A stretch of DNA of 64,000 nt, taken from contig NZ_CP059724.1 in NCBI RefSeq assembly GCF_022369515.1, positions 3,348,001 to 3,412,000 on the forward strand, read 5' to 3'. Both the position numbers and the translations under genes were made by a program. The DNA comes from Paenibacillus sp. 19GGS1-52 (lineage in GTDB: Bacteria > Bacillota > Bacilli > Paenibacillales > Paenibacillaceae). Positions 32,725 to 41,445 of the stretch are shown here, piece after piece. Position 1 is the stretch's first letter. Each line of letters begins with the position of its first letter. The notes beneath the pieces are model-generated. The model was not told the origin of the DNA and did no database searches. It saw nothing but the letters and a program-made list of their open reading frames with translations.

Positions 32725-33147
32725 GTGGCCGTCATCAAAGCGAACTCGGAAGAAGTGAAGGTGCTTGCGCGGCTGATGCGAGCAGAAGCCGAAGAGGATG
32801 GAGACTCTGGTATGCTGATGGTCGGCAATGTCGGCGTCAACCGTATTCTTGGTAATTGCCTGGATTTTAATAACATCCGGAACATGAACGATATGGTATT
32901 CCAAAGTCCAGGAGGTTTCGAAGCACCGCAGAAGGCATATTTCTATCAACGGGCACGGGAGTCTGATATTCGACTGGCTAAGCGTGTGATCGCGGGTGAG
33001 AGAACCTGGCCTGCATCCAATGCCCTTTGGTTCTTCCGACCCGTCGGAGACTGTCCAGCTACATGGTATGACCAGCAGAATACCGGTCGCTTCAAAGCTC
33101 ATTGTTTCTTTACTCCGACTGTTGCGGATTGCCCAGCGGTATATTAG
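32725..33147 (+). CDS. cwlJ: spore cortex-lytic hydrolase CwlJ
   Basis: 140 residues, no signal peptide, as for CwlJ. Hydrolase_2/SleB-type domain: LARLMRAEAEEDGDSGMLMVGNVGVNRI (catalytic-type Glu), QSPGGFEAPQKAYFYQ, then ALWFFRP and CFFTPTVADCPAVY. CwlJ degrades spore cortex peptidoglycan during germination and depends on GerQ for coat placement, which fits the next gene. GTG start with AAGGAGGAG 9 bp upstream. Only 23 bp separate it from the MITE-like repeat, so its promoter must lie in or before that repeat. Confidence 0.92.
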   Translation: MAVIKANSEEVKVLARLMRAEAEEDGDSGMLMVGNVGVNRILGNCLDFNNIRNMNDMVFQSPGGFEAPQKAYFYQRARESDIRLAKRVIAGERTWPASNALWFFRPVGDCPATWYDQQNTGRFKAHCFFTPTVADCPAVY

Positions 33148-33278
33148 GCAACGTAACTATTCAGCCATGCAGAGACAGACACTTCTTCTGAAAAGGGTGT
33201 CTGTCATAAAAGTAATGTTTGTACTAGTAAAGTCTTTAGGAGCAACTGCTCCACAATACTTTTAGGAGGTTTTAGTAA

Positions 33279-33803
33279 ATGATAGCTCAACCTTATCGAC
33301 CAGTTACTTACACTATTGGTACAATGTCTTCAAATAACATGCCTGGAACGAGCGGAATGGGTGGAATGAATGGAATGTCGGGGATGGGTGGAACGAGTGG
33401 AATGCAAGGGATGCCAGGGATGCCAGGAATGGGTGGAATGTCGGGGATGGGTAGTGTACCCCCTCCAGTGAGCAGCGGAGCTCCGATGACCCCAACCGGA
33501 ACGGTCGTTCCAACAACAGCTCCTGTCTTTGAGCAATCTTACATTGAGAACATTTTTCGCCTGAATCTTGGCAAAGTAGGCACATTCTATTTTACCTATG
33601 AGAATAACAAGGATTGGAATGCCAAAATCTATAAGGGAAAGCTGGAGGCTGCGGGTCGTGACCACATTATTATCAGTGACCCGGCAACCGGACAGCGCAT
33701 TGTCTTACTTATGATTTATTTCGATTATGCTACCTTTGATGAACCTCTTACTTATCAGTATCCAGGTACAATCGGCAATCCTCCAACTCGGAATTTTCGT
33801 TAA
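33279..33803 (+). CDS. gerQ: spore coat protein GerQ
   Basis: 174 residues. The conserved GerQ C-terminal half starts at QSYIENIFRLNLGKVGTFYFTYENN and continues KIYKGKLEAAGRDHIIISDPATGQR; GerQ is needed for CwlJ localisation and is cross-linked in the coat. The N-terminal region (about residues 20-55) is an unusual run of Gly-Met repeats (GMGG, GMSGMGG, GMPGMPGMGG) instead of the Gln/Pro-rich region known from B. subtilis. RBS TAGGAGG before ATG. 131 bp after cwlJ. Confidence 0.92.
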   Translation: MIAQPYRPVTYTIGTMSSNNMPGTSGMGGMNGMSGMGGTSGMQGMPGMPGMGGMSGMGSVPPPVSSGAPMTPTGTVVPTTAPVFEQSYIENIFRLNLGKVGTFYFTYENNKDWNAKIYKGKLEAAGRDHIIISDPATGQRIVLLMIYFDYATFDEPLTYQYPGTIGNPPTRNFR

Positions 33804-33809
33804 TATCTT

Positions 33810-33849
33810 AAGTCTCCCAAACCTGTGAGGTGCGGGGGACTTCTTTTTT
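33810..33849 (+). terminator. terminator after gerQ
   Basis: AAGTCTCCC / GGGGGACTT stem followed by a T run. Confidence 0.88.
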
Positions 33850-33956
33850 GTAACTCATCTATAACAGACTCAACAGTAAAGAGGGGAAAGTCGAGGATAT
33901 TAGAGCTATCAGCAGTATGTGTACCTAACCGTTATTTTTCAACAGGACAGGCATGC

Positions 33957-34139
33957 TTGCGATTTCAGTCAATATATTAATATAATAAAGTATATATTTG
34001 TATCCGTGATTCTAGTCAGGAGCTGAAGGCATTGGGAAATTGATACTGAAAGGAATAACTGATGAGTTGCAAGCTGTCATTCTAAGTAAACGAAGGAGGT
34101 GGGCCTATCCGCCCGATGTGGAAGACGGTGGATAGGAGT
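33957..34139 (+). promoter_or_regulatory. promoter and structured leader of the CNNM/CorC gene
   Basis: TTGCGA (33957-33962), 18 bp, TATAAT (33981-33986), then a leader of about 150 nt. Near its end CCTATCCGCC pairs with GGTGGATAGG (about 34104-34138), and the RBS of the gene (AGGAG) sits at the 3' edge of this stem. A second AAGGAGGTGG lies just before the stem. It does not match the Mg (M-box) or Mn (yybP-ykoY) consensus as far as can be read. No gene was seen in 33850-33956. Confidence 0.45.
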
Positions 34140-34144
34140 ATACA

Positions 34145-35461
34145 TTGAGCGACCCTTTACCCGGTATATTAAACGTAAGTCTGATTATTTTATTGGTGCT
34201 TTTGAATGGATTTTTTGTTTCGGTCGAGTATGCGATGGTGAAGGTACGTAGCGGTCGTATCAATTCCCTGATTGAGGAAGGCAGTAAAAGAGCATTAGCG
34301 GCAAGAAATATCGTACATCATCTGGATGCCTATCTATCAGCCTGTCAGCTGGGGATTACGTTAGCTTCGCTTGCACTAGGTTGGCTAGGAGAACCAGCCA
34401 TTGCAACGATTGTAGGTCCTATTGTGGCCGGATTAGGTCTTGGCGAGAGCTCTGTTTATGTTATTTCCCTAATTATCGCTTTTATGTTCATTACAGTTCT
34501 GCATATTGTGCTCGGTGAACTTGCACCTAAGACCATTGCAGTGAACAAAGCAGAAGCAGTTCTTCTTCTAACAGCGGGTCCAATGAATGTGTTTTATAAG
34601 CTAATGTATCCGTTTATTTGGATCGTGAATAGTATGGCGCGCGGTTTGCTTCGTATCTTCCATCTTGCGCCAGCCTCAGAGCTGGGAATCGCACACACAG
34701 AGGAAGAAATTCGTATTCTAATGCAGGAAAGCAACAAGAGCGGACTGATTGATAATACCGAAATGGCTTTGGTTGATAACATTTTTGAATTTGTAGATAC
34801 AATGGCCAGAGAGATTATGATTCCGCGTACTGAAATGATTTGTCTCAATAATCATCTTTCGGCGGAAGAGAATCTGGAAATTGCGTATGAAGGAATGCGG
34901 ACACGTTACCCTGTTTGCGATGGCGACAAGGACCATATTTTGGGCTTTATTCATATCAAGGATTTAATTAGGGATAACGCCCCGATATATATCGAACTGC
35001 TGCGTCCTATCCTTACTGTTCCGGAATCGATTCAGATCAGTGCTCTGCTAAAAGTAATGCAGCGAGCAAAGACGCAGATTGCCATACTGATCGACGAATA
35101 TGGTGGAACCTCCGGAATGGTGACACTGGAAGATATTATGGAGGAAATTGTTGGCGAAATTCAAGACGAATTCGATGAGGAACGCGCGGGTGTGGAGAAG
35201 TTGGCGGAGGATGAATTCTCCATCGACGGGTTGATGCTGATTGAGGAAATCAATGATCTTCTGGGTCTAAATATGGAGACCGATGATTATGATACTTTAG
35301 GCGGTTGGCTGTATTCGAAGCTAGAGGTTAATCCGCCACAAAAAGGCCAATCTGTAGAATTTGACAGCCATCTGTTCATCGTAGATGAAATGGACAGTAA
35401 ACGGATTTCCCGGATTAAACTGCTGAAGATTCAGATGCTAACTGAAGAAGCTGGTGCATAA
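34145..35461 (+). CDS. CNNM/HlyC-CorC family transporter-like protein
   Basis: 438 residues. N-terminal DUF21/CNNM membrane domain (three to four helices, NGFFVSVEYAMVKVRSGRI near 20-38 and LHIVLGELAPKTIAV near 120), a CBS pair (residues about 200-330, REIMIPRTEMICL, TRYPVCDGDKDHILGFIHIKDL, IAILIDEYGGTSGMVTLEDIMEEIVGEIQDE) and a C-terminal CorC/HlyC domain. The family is linked to Mg2+ (or Na+/Co2+) transport. TTG start with TAGGAG upstream. Monocistronic. Confidence 0.88.
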   Translation: MSDPLPGILNVSLIILLVLLNGFFVSVEYAMVKVRSGRINSLIEEGSKRALAARNIVHHLDAYLSACQLGITLASLALGWLGEPAIATIVGPIVAGLGLGESSVYVISLIIAFMFITVLHIVLGELAPKTIAVNKAEAVLLLTAGPMNVFYKLMYPFIWIVNSMARGLLRIFHLAPASELGIAHTEEEIRILMQESNKSGLIDNTEMALVDNIFEFVDTMAREIMIPRTEMICLNNHLSAEENLEIAYEGMRTRYPVCDGDKDHILGFIHIKDLIRDNAPIYIELLRPILTVPESIQISALLKVMQRAKTQIAILIDEYGGTSGMVTLEDIMEEIVGEIQDEFDEERAGVEKLAEDEFSIDGLMLIEEINDLLGLNMETDDYDTLGGWLYSKLEVNPPQKGQSVEFDSHLFIVDEMDSKRISRIKLLKIQMLTEEAGA

Positions 35462-35467
35462 GACAGT

Positions 35468-35506
35468 AAGGTATGGTGCCTCGAATGGGCGCTATGCCTT
35501 TTTTTG
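35468..35506 (+). terminator. terminator after the CNNM/CorC gene
   Basis: AAGGTATGGTGCC with GGGCGCTATGCCTT (some G-U pairs), followed by T7. Confidence 0.8.
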
Positions 35507-35646
35507 TGCGCAGGTTGGAAAAAGGTTCCTGTTTGTGTTCACCTCATTTGAGCCAAAGATCCGATTCTTGTCGTTTCACCTTGGGTAATGGGTAGGTAAA
35601 GCTATTTGTCAGTATCTTTTTTATGAGGAGAAGGGAGAGGGAACAC

Positions 35647-37596
35647 ATGCCACCGCATCAAGGTCATTATAATGACTTGCTTGTTTTCCTTTCTATTATT
35701 ATAGCGTTATTATCCTGTTTCACGGCTTTGGATCTGGCTGAACGCCTTGTCAGAGGGAGAAGAGGGCATCCATATATTTTACTAACGTCCAGCATTCTTG
35801 GAATCGGTCTGTGGAGTATGCATTTTATTGGTATGCTAGCTATGGAAATGAATTTGATTGTCAATTATCACCTTCCACTAATGATGTTCACATTATTGAT
35901 TCCTATCACTGTATCCTACGTACTACTCACTTTAATAAATAATCCTCGTACTCGCAGCAAGCCTTATCTAGTTACTGGAGGTCTGCTGTTTACTTCAGGC
36001 ATTCTATTTATGCATTACATTGGAATATTCGCAATGAAAATGTCTGCACGATACGAACAGAATGTATTTTATGCGCTCCTTTCCATACTTTTTGCGCTTG
36101 TGGTGCCCATTGTTATGGTGTTCTTTAAACAAAAGTGGCTTAAAAATGTCTATAATATGTTTTCCTTCCAAAAGATTCTGTTAGCTCTGTTGCTGACAGG
36201 ATCATTAGCAGCAATGCATTATACTGCCATGGCAGGCGCTTCCTTCGTGGTGACAGATAATGTGAATTATAACGGAAGAGCACCGTTGTTGAATGATTCC
36301 TTGCTGGGCTTCCTGGTGGGTGGCGCCTTCTTGATCATTGTAGTAATAGTGTTGGTTCTCCTTTACAGAGAGCGTCAGCAGGTGCTGACCTCGGCCAGAT
36401 TTAATGAACAACGTTATATGGCGCTATTCGAGTTCAGTCCGGATATGGTGATTTGTATTGATCCAGTTCATCAAAATATAGTGAGTGCAAATCCAACCGT
36501 ACATGAAACAACGGGTTATAGTAGAGAGGATCTGCTGGAATCTAAGAATATCATAGATGGCAAACAAGATAGGTTGGCTGTTAAAGCTGCAATTGACTTG
36601 GCTTTTCAAGGACATTCCAGTAAATTGGAGCATTCCATAAGAACAAAAGCGGGCAGAAGATTGTATTGTAGCTCAACAGTATTTCCGCTAGTTGCCGACA
36701 ATCAAAACCTTGTATATATAATCTCTAAAGATGTGACTGAACTCATGCAGTTCCAGCAGGAGCTGGTTATCGCCAAGGTAGCAGCAGAAAGCGCAGTCCG
36801 GATGAAAAGTGAGTTTCTGGCTACAATGAGTCACGAAATTCGTACGCCTCTTAATGGAATTCTTGGGATTAATCAGTTGCTTGCAGATGATTTAACAGCC
36901 CCTGAGCATCTGGAAATGTTAAAAGTACAGGCTGAAAGCAGTGTAGCTTTACTTAATGTCATCAATGATATTTTAGACTTATCCGGCTTGGAAGCAGATT
37001 CCTTGCGCCTGTACAGAGAGCCTTTTCAATTATCCCAATTGATGGAGCAATGTATCGAGATGTTCCAAGGGTTTGCGCGTGATAAAGATTTGAGTCTGTT
37101 ACTATTTGTAGATCCTGTTATTTCTGACCTGCTGGTTGGTGATCGTGCTCGCATTCGTCAGATCCTGGTTCATTTAATCGGCAACGCTGTTAAGTTCACT
37201 TCCTCTGGAGCTGTAACGATCACTGTGAAATCCTGTAGTACTGACAGTAAGTCAGTTTGTCTGCAATTCCGAGTCAGTGATACAGGCATTGGTATTGATC
37301 CTGATAAGCTGCATCTGCTGTTTAAGCCGTTTACCCAACTGGATGCTTCACATAATCGCAAATATCCAGGAACCGGATTGGGCTTGGCCATATGCAAAAA
37401 GCTGGTTGAACTGATGGATGGGGTAATTTGGGTGGAACCTGCAGCAGGAGGTGGCACCGAGTTTACATTTAGAATTATGCTCGAATCCATAGATGAATAT
37501 GTGGGCCCAATGTTGCGCAAGAAGACTGAACCGCCGGGAGAGCAGTTGAACTCTGAAGTATTGAGGTTTGCTAAGAAGAGTCCTTTAACTATATAA
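35647..37596 (+). CDS. MHYT-domain sensor histidine kinase
   Basis: 649 residues. Seven-helix MHYT sensor with three motif copies (MHFIGMLAM, MHYIGIFAM, MHYTAMAGA; residues about 55-210), thought to bind a metal and sense gases such as O2, CO or NO; then a PAS domain (RYMALFEFSPDMVICIDP, about 258-370), HisKA with MSHEIRTPLNGILG and HATPase with N box (IGNAVKFTS), G1 (DTGIGIDPDK) and G2 (GTGLGLAICKKL). No receiver domain and no adjacent response regulator, so it is an orphan kinase. ATG 35647 chosen (GAAGGGAGAGGG upstream) over 35623. Confidence 0.9.
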   Translation: MPPHQGHYNDLLVFLSIIIALLSCFTALDLAERLVRGRRGHPYILLTSSILGIGLWSMHFIGMLAMEMNLIVNYHLPLMMFTLLIPITVSYVLLTLINNPRTRSKPYLVTGGLLFTSGILFMHYIGIFAMKMSARYEQNVFYALLSILFALVVPIVMVFFKQKWLKNVYNMFSFQKILLALLLTGSLAAMHYTAMAGASFVVTDNVNYNGRAPLLNDSLLGFLVGGAFLIIVVIVLVLLYRERQQVLTSARFNEQRYMALFEFSPDMVICIDPVHQNIVSANPTVHETTGYSREDLLESKNIIDGKQDRLAVKAAIDLAFQGHSSKLEHSIRTKAGRRLYCSSTVFPLVADNQNLVYIISKDVTELMQFQQELVIAKVAAESAVRMKSEFLATMSHEIRTPLNGILGINQLLADDLTAPEHLEMLKVQAESSVALLNVINDILDLSGLEADSLRLYREPFQLSQLMEQCIEMFQGFARDKDLSLLLFVDPVISDLLVGDRARIRQILVHLIGNAVKFTSSGAVTITVKSCSTDSKSVCLQFRVSDTGIGIDPDKLHLLFKPFTQLDASHNRKYPGTGLGLAICKKLVELMDGVIWVEPAAGGGTEFTFRIMLESIDEYVGPMLRKKTEPPGEQLNSEVLRFAKKSPLTI

Positions 37597-37645
37597 TTCA
37601 AATTAAAACTACGCCCGTCCTGCATAGGACAGAAAGGAATTTTCC

Positions 37646-38401
37646 TTGAGCAAACCTAAAAAACACAGCCCCCCGATTCCTCAATTGAGTAAACAGGAGA
37701 AGAACCGGAAAGAACAGGAACAGCAGAAGCAAAAAACAAGGATCCTTATTGTTAGCGCAGTGGCTTTAGTGGTCGTTATATTTGTGGTCTTATTTATGAT
37801 TGCTTCTAAGGATACTTCTTCAAAGGCGGCTACTGCAGAACCAGTCAGCTTCAATTACAGTGATCTCCCTAGACTCGGTGAAGAAGATGCTCCGGTGAAA
37901 ATTGTAGAATTTGGAGACTTCAAATGTCCAGCATGTGCACAATTTTCTGGTGTAATTAAACCGCAAATTGTTCAAGAGTATGTAGACAAGGGTAAAGCTG
38001 CCTTATACTTTGTGAATATGGCCTTTATCGGGCCGGATTCGGAGACAGCATCGTTAGCTGCATTATCTGTATATCATCAAAGTAATGATGAATTCTGGAA
38101 GTACTATGACGCTATTTATGCAAACCAAGGCAAGGAAGATATAGAGTGGGCAACCGCTGATTTCCTTGTTAGCTTAGCAGAGAAGCAAAAGCTAACGATT
38201 GATTATGATCTTTTGCGTAAGGACATTGAAAATCGTACGTATGCGGATGAATTGAACAGAGATATTAAGGTGGCAAGTGACACTTCCGTCACCAATACGC
38301 CGACCCTCTTTATTAATGGAGTTAAATCAGAGACACCGTTTAATATTGAGGCTATTTCTGCAGACATTGATGCCGCAACTAAAGTGGTGGAAGTAAAGTG
38401 A
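37646..38401 (+). CDS. bdbD: DsbA-like thiol-disulfide oxidoreductase BdbD
   Basis: 251 residues. Lysine/glutamine-rich N terminus, one membrane anchor (about 31-53, ILIVSAVALVVVIFVVLFMI), then an extracytoplasmic thioredoxin-fold domain with the active site FKCPAC (C-x2-C near 94-97) and a cis-Pro loop (TNTPTLF). Catalyses disulfide formation in exported proteins and is reoxidised by BdbC. TTG start after AAGGAATT. Overlaps bdbC by 4 bp. Confidence 0.88.
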   Translation: MSKPKKHSPPIPQLSKQEKNRKEQEQQKQKTRILIVSAVALVVVIFVVLFMIASKDTSSKAATAEPVSFNYSDLPRLGEEDAPVKIVEFGDFKCPACAQFSGVIKPQIVQEYVDKGKAALYFVNMAFIGPDSETASLAALSVYHQSNDEFWKYYDAIYANQGKEDIEWATADFLVSLAEKQKLTIDYDLLRKDIENRTYADELNRDIKVASDTSVTNTPTLFINGVKSETPFNIEAISADIDAATKVVEVK

Positions 38402-38862
38402 CGAGATTCTCTTCTTTTTGCCGTCGTAACTGTCTCTATCTGGCCTGGTTCGTTTCTTTAATTGCTGTTGCGGGCAGCCTCTACTTGAGTGAGGTCCTGA
38501 AATACGAGCCCTGCAAGCTCTGCTGGTTCCAGCGTATCTTTATGTATCCACAGCTAATACTGCTTGGAATTGCTACCTTTCGAGGAGATAAAAAGATTAT
38601 TCCTTATGTGTTGCCTCTAAGTTTGATTGGTGGGAGTATCTCTATATATCATTATGCAGAGCAAAAGATTCCTGCACTCAGCAAAATAATACCTTGTACG
38701 ATCGGAGTACCCTGCAATAAGGATTATTTGAATTTTTTCGGCTTCATTACAATCCCCTTGCTAGCTTTGATTGCCTTCGTGTTGATTGCTGTTTTACTGT
38801 GGACTGGACGTGAGAGTAATGAAGCGGAGACAGAAGAAGAGGTTGAAATCTCAACATACTAA
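38398..38862 (+). CDS. bdbC: DsbB-like disulfide oxidoreductase BdbC
   Basis: 154 residues, four membrane helices. First redox pair CKLCWFQRIFMYPQ (C-x2-C), second pair in the outer loop CTIGVPC (near 100-107). Passes electrons from BdbD to quinones. GTG start inside the bdbD stop (GTGA), so translation is coupled. Confidence 0.9.
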   Translation: MTRFSSFCRRNCLYLAWFVSLIAVAGSLYLSEVLKYEPCKLCWFQRIFMYPQLILLGIATFRGDKKIIPYVLPLSLIGGSISIYHYAEQKIPALSKIIPCTIGVPCNKDYLNFFGFITIPLLALIAFVLIAVLLWTGRESNEAETEEEVEISTY

Positions 38863-39064
38863 GTATTGCTTGACGAACTGTCACATATATTAGAAAAAAA
38901 ATCATAAACACGCGGGACATTGGGATAATAGAAGCTAATGAAAGAAAGTGCTGTGTCAGATCTCATATTTGCGCAATTTGGATGTTTTTTCATTATTTTT
39001 TCATTTCTTTCACGACTTTACTGTAAGGTCTTTGTAGACTATTATTAGACCTTGTGAGAAGTTG

Positions 39065-39262
39065 AATATGCGCTGAATTTTCCGAAGGAAAAACGGGGGA
39101 ACCAAACTTGACCCTTAGGGTCAAAGGGGTGAATCGGAACAGGTCAACATGACTGAACTGTAGGGCTTTCCACAGCCCGAATCCGCCAGCTAACCTCGTA
39201 AGCAAAGGTGGGATAATGACCATGCATAAGCATGCGGATCATTTCCGTATGCTTATTTTTGT
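39065..39262 (+). ncRNA. c-di-AMP riboswitch (ydaO/yuaA type) with terminator
   Basis: Aptamer elements seen in order: ACGGGGGAACC (about 39093-39103), GGGTCAAAGGGGTGAATCGG (39118-39135), GTAGGGC with its pairing partner, GAATCCGCCAGCTAACCTCGTAAGC (in two blocks, 39179-39203) and GGTGGGAT. A rho-independent terminator (39225-39262, 11-bp stem AAGCATGCGGA / TCCGTATGCTT, then T5) follows. In this class c-di-AMP binding favours termination, shutting off potassium uptake when the messenger is high. The region 38863-39064 before it is AT-rich, with no gene seen. Confidence 0.92.
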
Positions 39263-39342
39263 GCCTACATTTATGAAATCCACCAAGAAAACGGCGCACG
39301 GTAATACCGTTTCAACTCACAAAGAGAGGAACTGTTTCTACA

Positions 39343-41160
39343 ATGGTAAGCAAGGTAAAACGACTATTGATCGGGCGTCCGATGAAGTCGAACGAACTCG
39401 ATCATGAAAAGTTATCCAAGGTGAAAGCACTGGCTGTTCTGTCTTCAGATGCGCTATCGTCTGTGGCCTACGGAACGGAACAAATTTTGATTGTGCTGGT
39501 GGCAGCAGGATTCACAGCCATTTGGTACTCATTGCCAATTGCACTAGCCGTATTGGGTCTGCTGGCCATACTTATTTTTTCATACAAGCAGACAATCTTT
39601 GCTTATCCTCAAGGCGGTGGTGCCTACATCGTAGCTAAAAGTAATCTGGGCATTTCGACAGGTCTCTTAGCGGGCGGTTCCCTGCTTGTAGATTACATCC
39701 TAACAGTCGCGGTAAGCGCCTCGGCCGGAACAGATGCGATTACATCGGCCTTTCCAAATCTTCATAATCATTCTGTTCTGATCGCAGTAACCGTTATTTT
39801 TCTACTAACTATAGTCAACTTACGCGGAGTGACAGAATCAGCTTCATTTATTGCCATTCCGGTTTATTTGTTTGTCGTCTCCATTTTTGTGCTAATTATT
39901 AGTGGATTTATTAAATATGCTACAGGCGGTGCTCATGCCAATATTCCAGAGATGGGTACTGTAGTGTCTAATGTCAGCCTGTTTCTATTGCTTAAAGCTT
40001 TTAGCTCCGGTTGTTCAGCACTGACTGGGGTAGAGGCTGTATCGAATGCCATCCCAAATTTCAAAGCCCCTGCGGATAAAAATGCAGCCAAGACGTTGAT
40101 GATGATGGGAATTATCTTGGGTTCTATGTTTACAGGGATTACACTCTTGGCTTACTGGTATGGAATTATGCCGGACGAGAAAGCTACCGTTATTTCTCAA
40201 ATTGCTGAATCAACCTTTGGACGTGGCGGATTATACTTTTTCATTCAAGGCATCACCGCGGTAATCTTGTTCTTGGCCGCAAATACAGCTTACTCTGCCT
40301 TTCCGTTACTTGCCTTTATGTTCGCAAAAGACAAATACCTGCCGCATGCTTTTATGGTTCGCGGTGACCGCCTAGGCTTTTCCAATGGTATAATTTTTCT
40401 CGGTGTGTTGTCAGCCGTGCTTGTAGCTGCATTTCACGGAGATACAGGGGGATTGATTCCTTTGTATGCTGTTGGGGTTTTTATTCCATTCACGTTATCA
40501 CAACTGGGTATGATGGTGCACTGGTTTAAGTTGAAGCCACAGGGTTGGCATGGGAAGTTCGCCGTCAATACTGTAGGCATGTTGACCACCTTAACGATTA
40601 CTCTAATTTTTATCATCACTAAATTCACGAGTATATGGATGATTTTTCTTTTCCTACCTGCAGTTATGTTCGTATTTTATCGGATTCATCAACATTATTT
40701 GAATACTGCTGACCAGCTTCGTATTTGCATGGATACAGAAAAACCTTGCATCAAGGGAAGCACAGTTGTTGTTCCAGTATCAGGTGTAACAAGAGCCGTG
40801 CTGCACTCACTCAGTTATGCCAAATCGCTAACAGATAATGTAGTTGCTGTTTATGTAGGTTTTGATGAAGAAGATATTCAAAAGATGGAGCTTAAGTGGA
40901 AGGAATGGGACCCAGGTGTACGTCTGATTGTTCTTCGTTCCCGTTACCGCAGCGTTATCCGTCCGCTGATAAAGTTTATTGATACAGTAGAATGGAAGAC
41001 AGCTACAACAGATCATATTACGATCCTGATCCCGCAGTTTATTACAAAGCACTGGTGGCAAGCTATATTGCATAATCAGACGAGTATCTTCATCCGCACT
41101 TATCTTATGAATCAAAAAGATATTGTTGTGGCAACAGTTCCTTATCATCTAAACAAATAA
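39343..41160 (+). CDS. kimA: potassium importer KimA (YdaO)
   Basis: 605 residues. APC-superfamily membrane domain with about 12 helices starting DALSSVAYGTEQILIVLVAAG (residues 28-48), preceded by a cytosolic N terminus (LIGRPMKSNELDHEKLSKVKALAVL), and a C-terminal soluble domain of about 150 residues (universal-stress-like fold, VVPVSGVTRAVLHSLSYAKSL). This is the KimA family, a high-affinity K+/H+ symporter. The upstream c-di-AMP riboswitch fits exactly. AGAGAGGAAC RBS. Monocistronic, with its own terminator. Confidence 0.92.
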   Translation: MVSKVKRLLIGRPMKSNELDHEKLSKVKALAVLSSDALSSVAYGTEQILIVLVAAGFTAIWYSLPIALAVLGLLAILIFSYKQTIFAYPQGGGAYIVAKSNLGISTGLLAGGSLLVDYILTVAVSASAGTDAITSAFPNLHNHSVLIAVTVIFLLTIVNLRGVTESASFIAIPVYLFVVSIFVLIISGFIKYATGGAHANIPEMGTVVSNVSLFLLLKAFSSGCSALTGVEAVSNAIPNFKAPADKNAAKTLMMMGIILGSMFTGITLLAYWYGIMPDEKATVISQIAESTFGRGGLYFFIQGITAVILFLAANTAYSAFPLLAFMFAKDKYLPHAFMVRGDRLGFSNGIIFLGVLSAVLVAAFHGDTGGLIPLYAVGVFIPFTLSQLGMMVHWFKLKPQGWHGKFAVNTVGMLTTLTITLIFIITKFTSIWMIFLFLPAVMFVFYRIHQHYLNTADQLRICMDTEKPCIKGSTVVVPVSGVTRAVLHSLSYAKSLTDNVVAVYVGFDEEDIQKMELKWKEWDPGVRLIVLRSRYRSVIRPLIKFIDTVEWKTATTDHITILIPQFITKHWWQAILHNQTSIFIRTYLMNQKDIVVATVPYHLNK

Positions 41161-41173
41161 GCTTGTTTACCCG

Positions 41174-41212
41174 AGCGGTTAGTTCCAGAAGTAATGGAAC
41201 TAGCCGCTTTTT
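41174..41212 (+). terminator. terminator after kimA
   Basis: 14-bp perfect stem AGCGGTTAGTTCCA / TGGAACTAGCCGCT, then T5. Confidence 0.9.
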
Positions 41213-41346
41213 GCGTATGATTAGGGTCGTAAGAGCTGTTATTCTATTTTTCCAACTTACCCAATTTGCTTACGCTTACATTAGTTTATTTAGTTAACTT
41301 TCAGTTGAGAAAAGAAAGTAATTATTCACATATTTAAATATTTATG

Positions 41347-41375
41347 TTGACATAGAGAATGAGAATCAATATCAT
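41347..41375 (+). promoter_or_regulatory. Fur-regulated promoter of the siderophore-binding protein gene
   Basis: TTGACA (41347-41352), 17 bp, TATCAT (41370-41375). A Fur box (41355-41373, GAGAATGAGAATCAATATC) matches 16 of 19 bases of the consensus and overlaps spacer and -10. Confidence 0.88.
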
Positions 41376-41445
41376 TTAAGGAAGTGAGGCGAAGGCAAAT
41401 ACACCTTTGACCAACAATGCAGATACATAATAGGAGGGTATTTTA

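Noticed and set aside
33174..33208. Hairpin between cwlJ and gerQ as a terminator
   Set aside because: GACAGACAC/GTGTCTGTC stem is clear but no T run follows; it may be a processing or attenuation structure.
33313..33665. Minus-strand frames rich in His/Ser and a tandem DNA repeat that could suggest a CRISPR-like array
   Set aside because: They are the reverse side of the Gly-Met coding repeats of gerQ; units are short, irregular and in frame.
34020..34140. Mg2+ (M-box) or Mn2+ (yybP-ykoY) riboswitch before the CNNM/CorC gene
   Set aside because: The conserved blocks of either class could not be found by eye.
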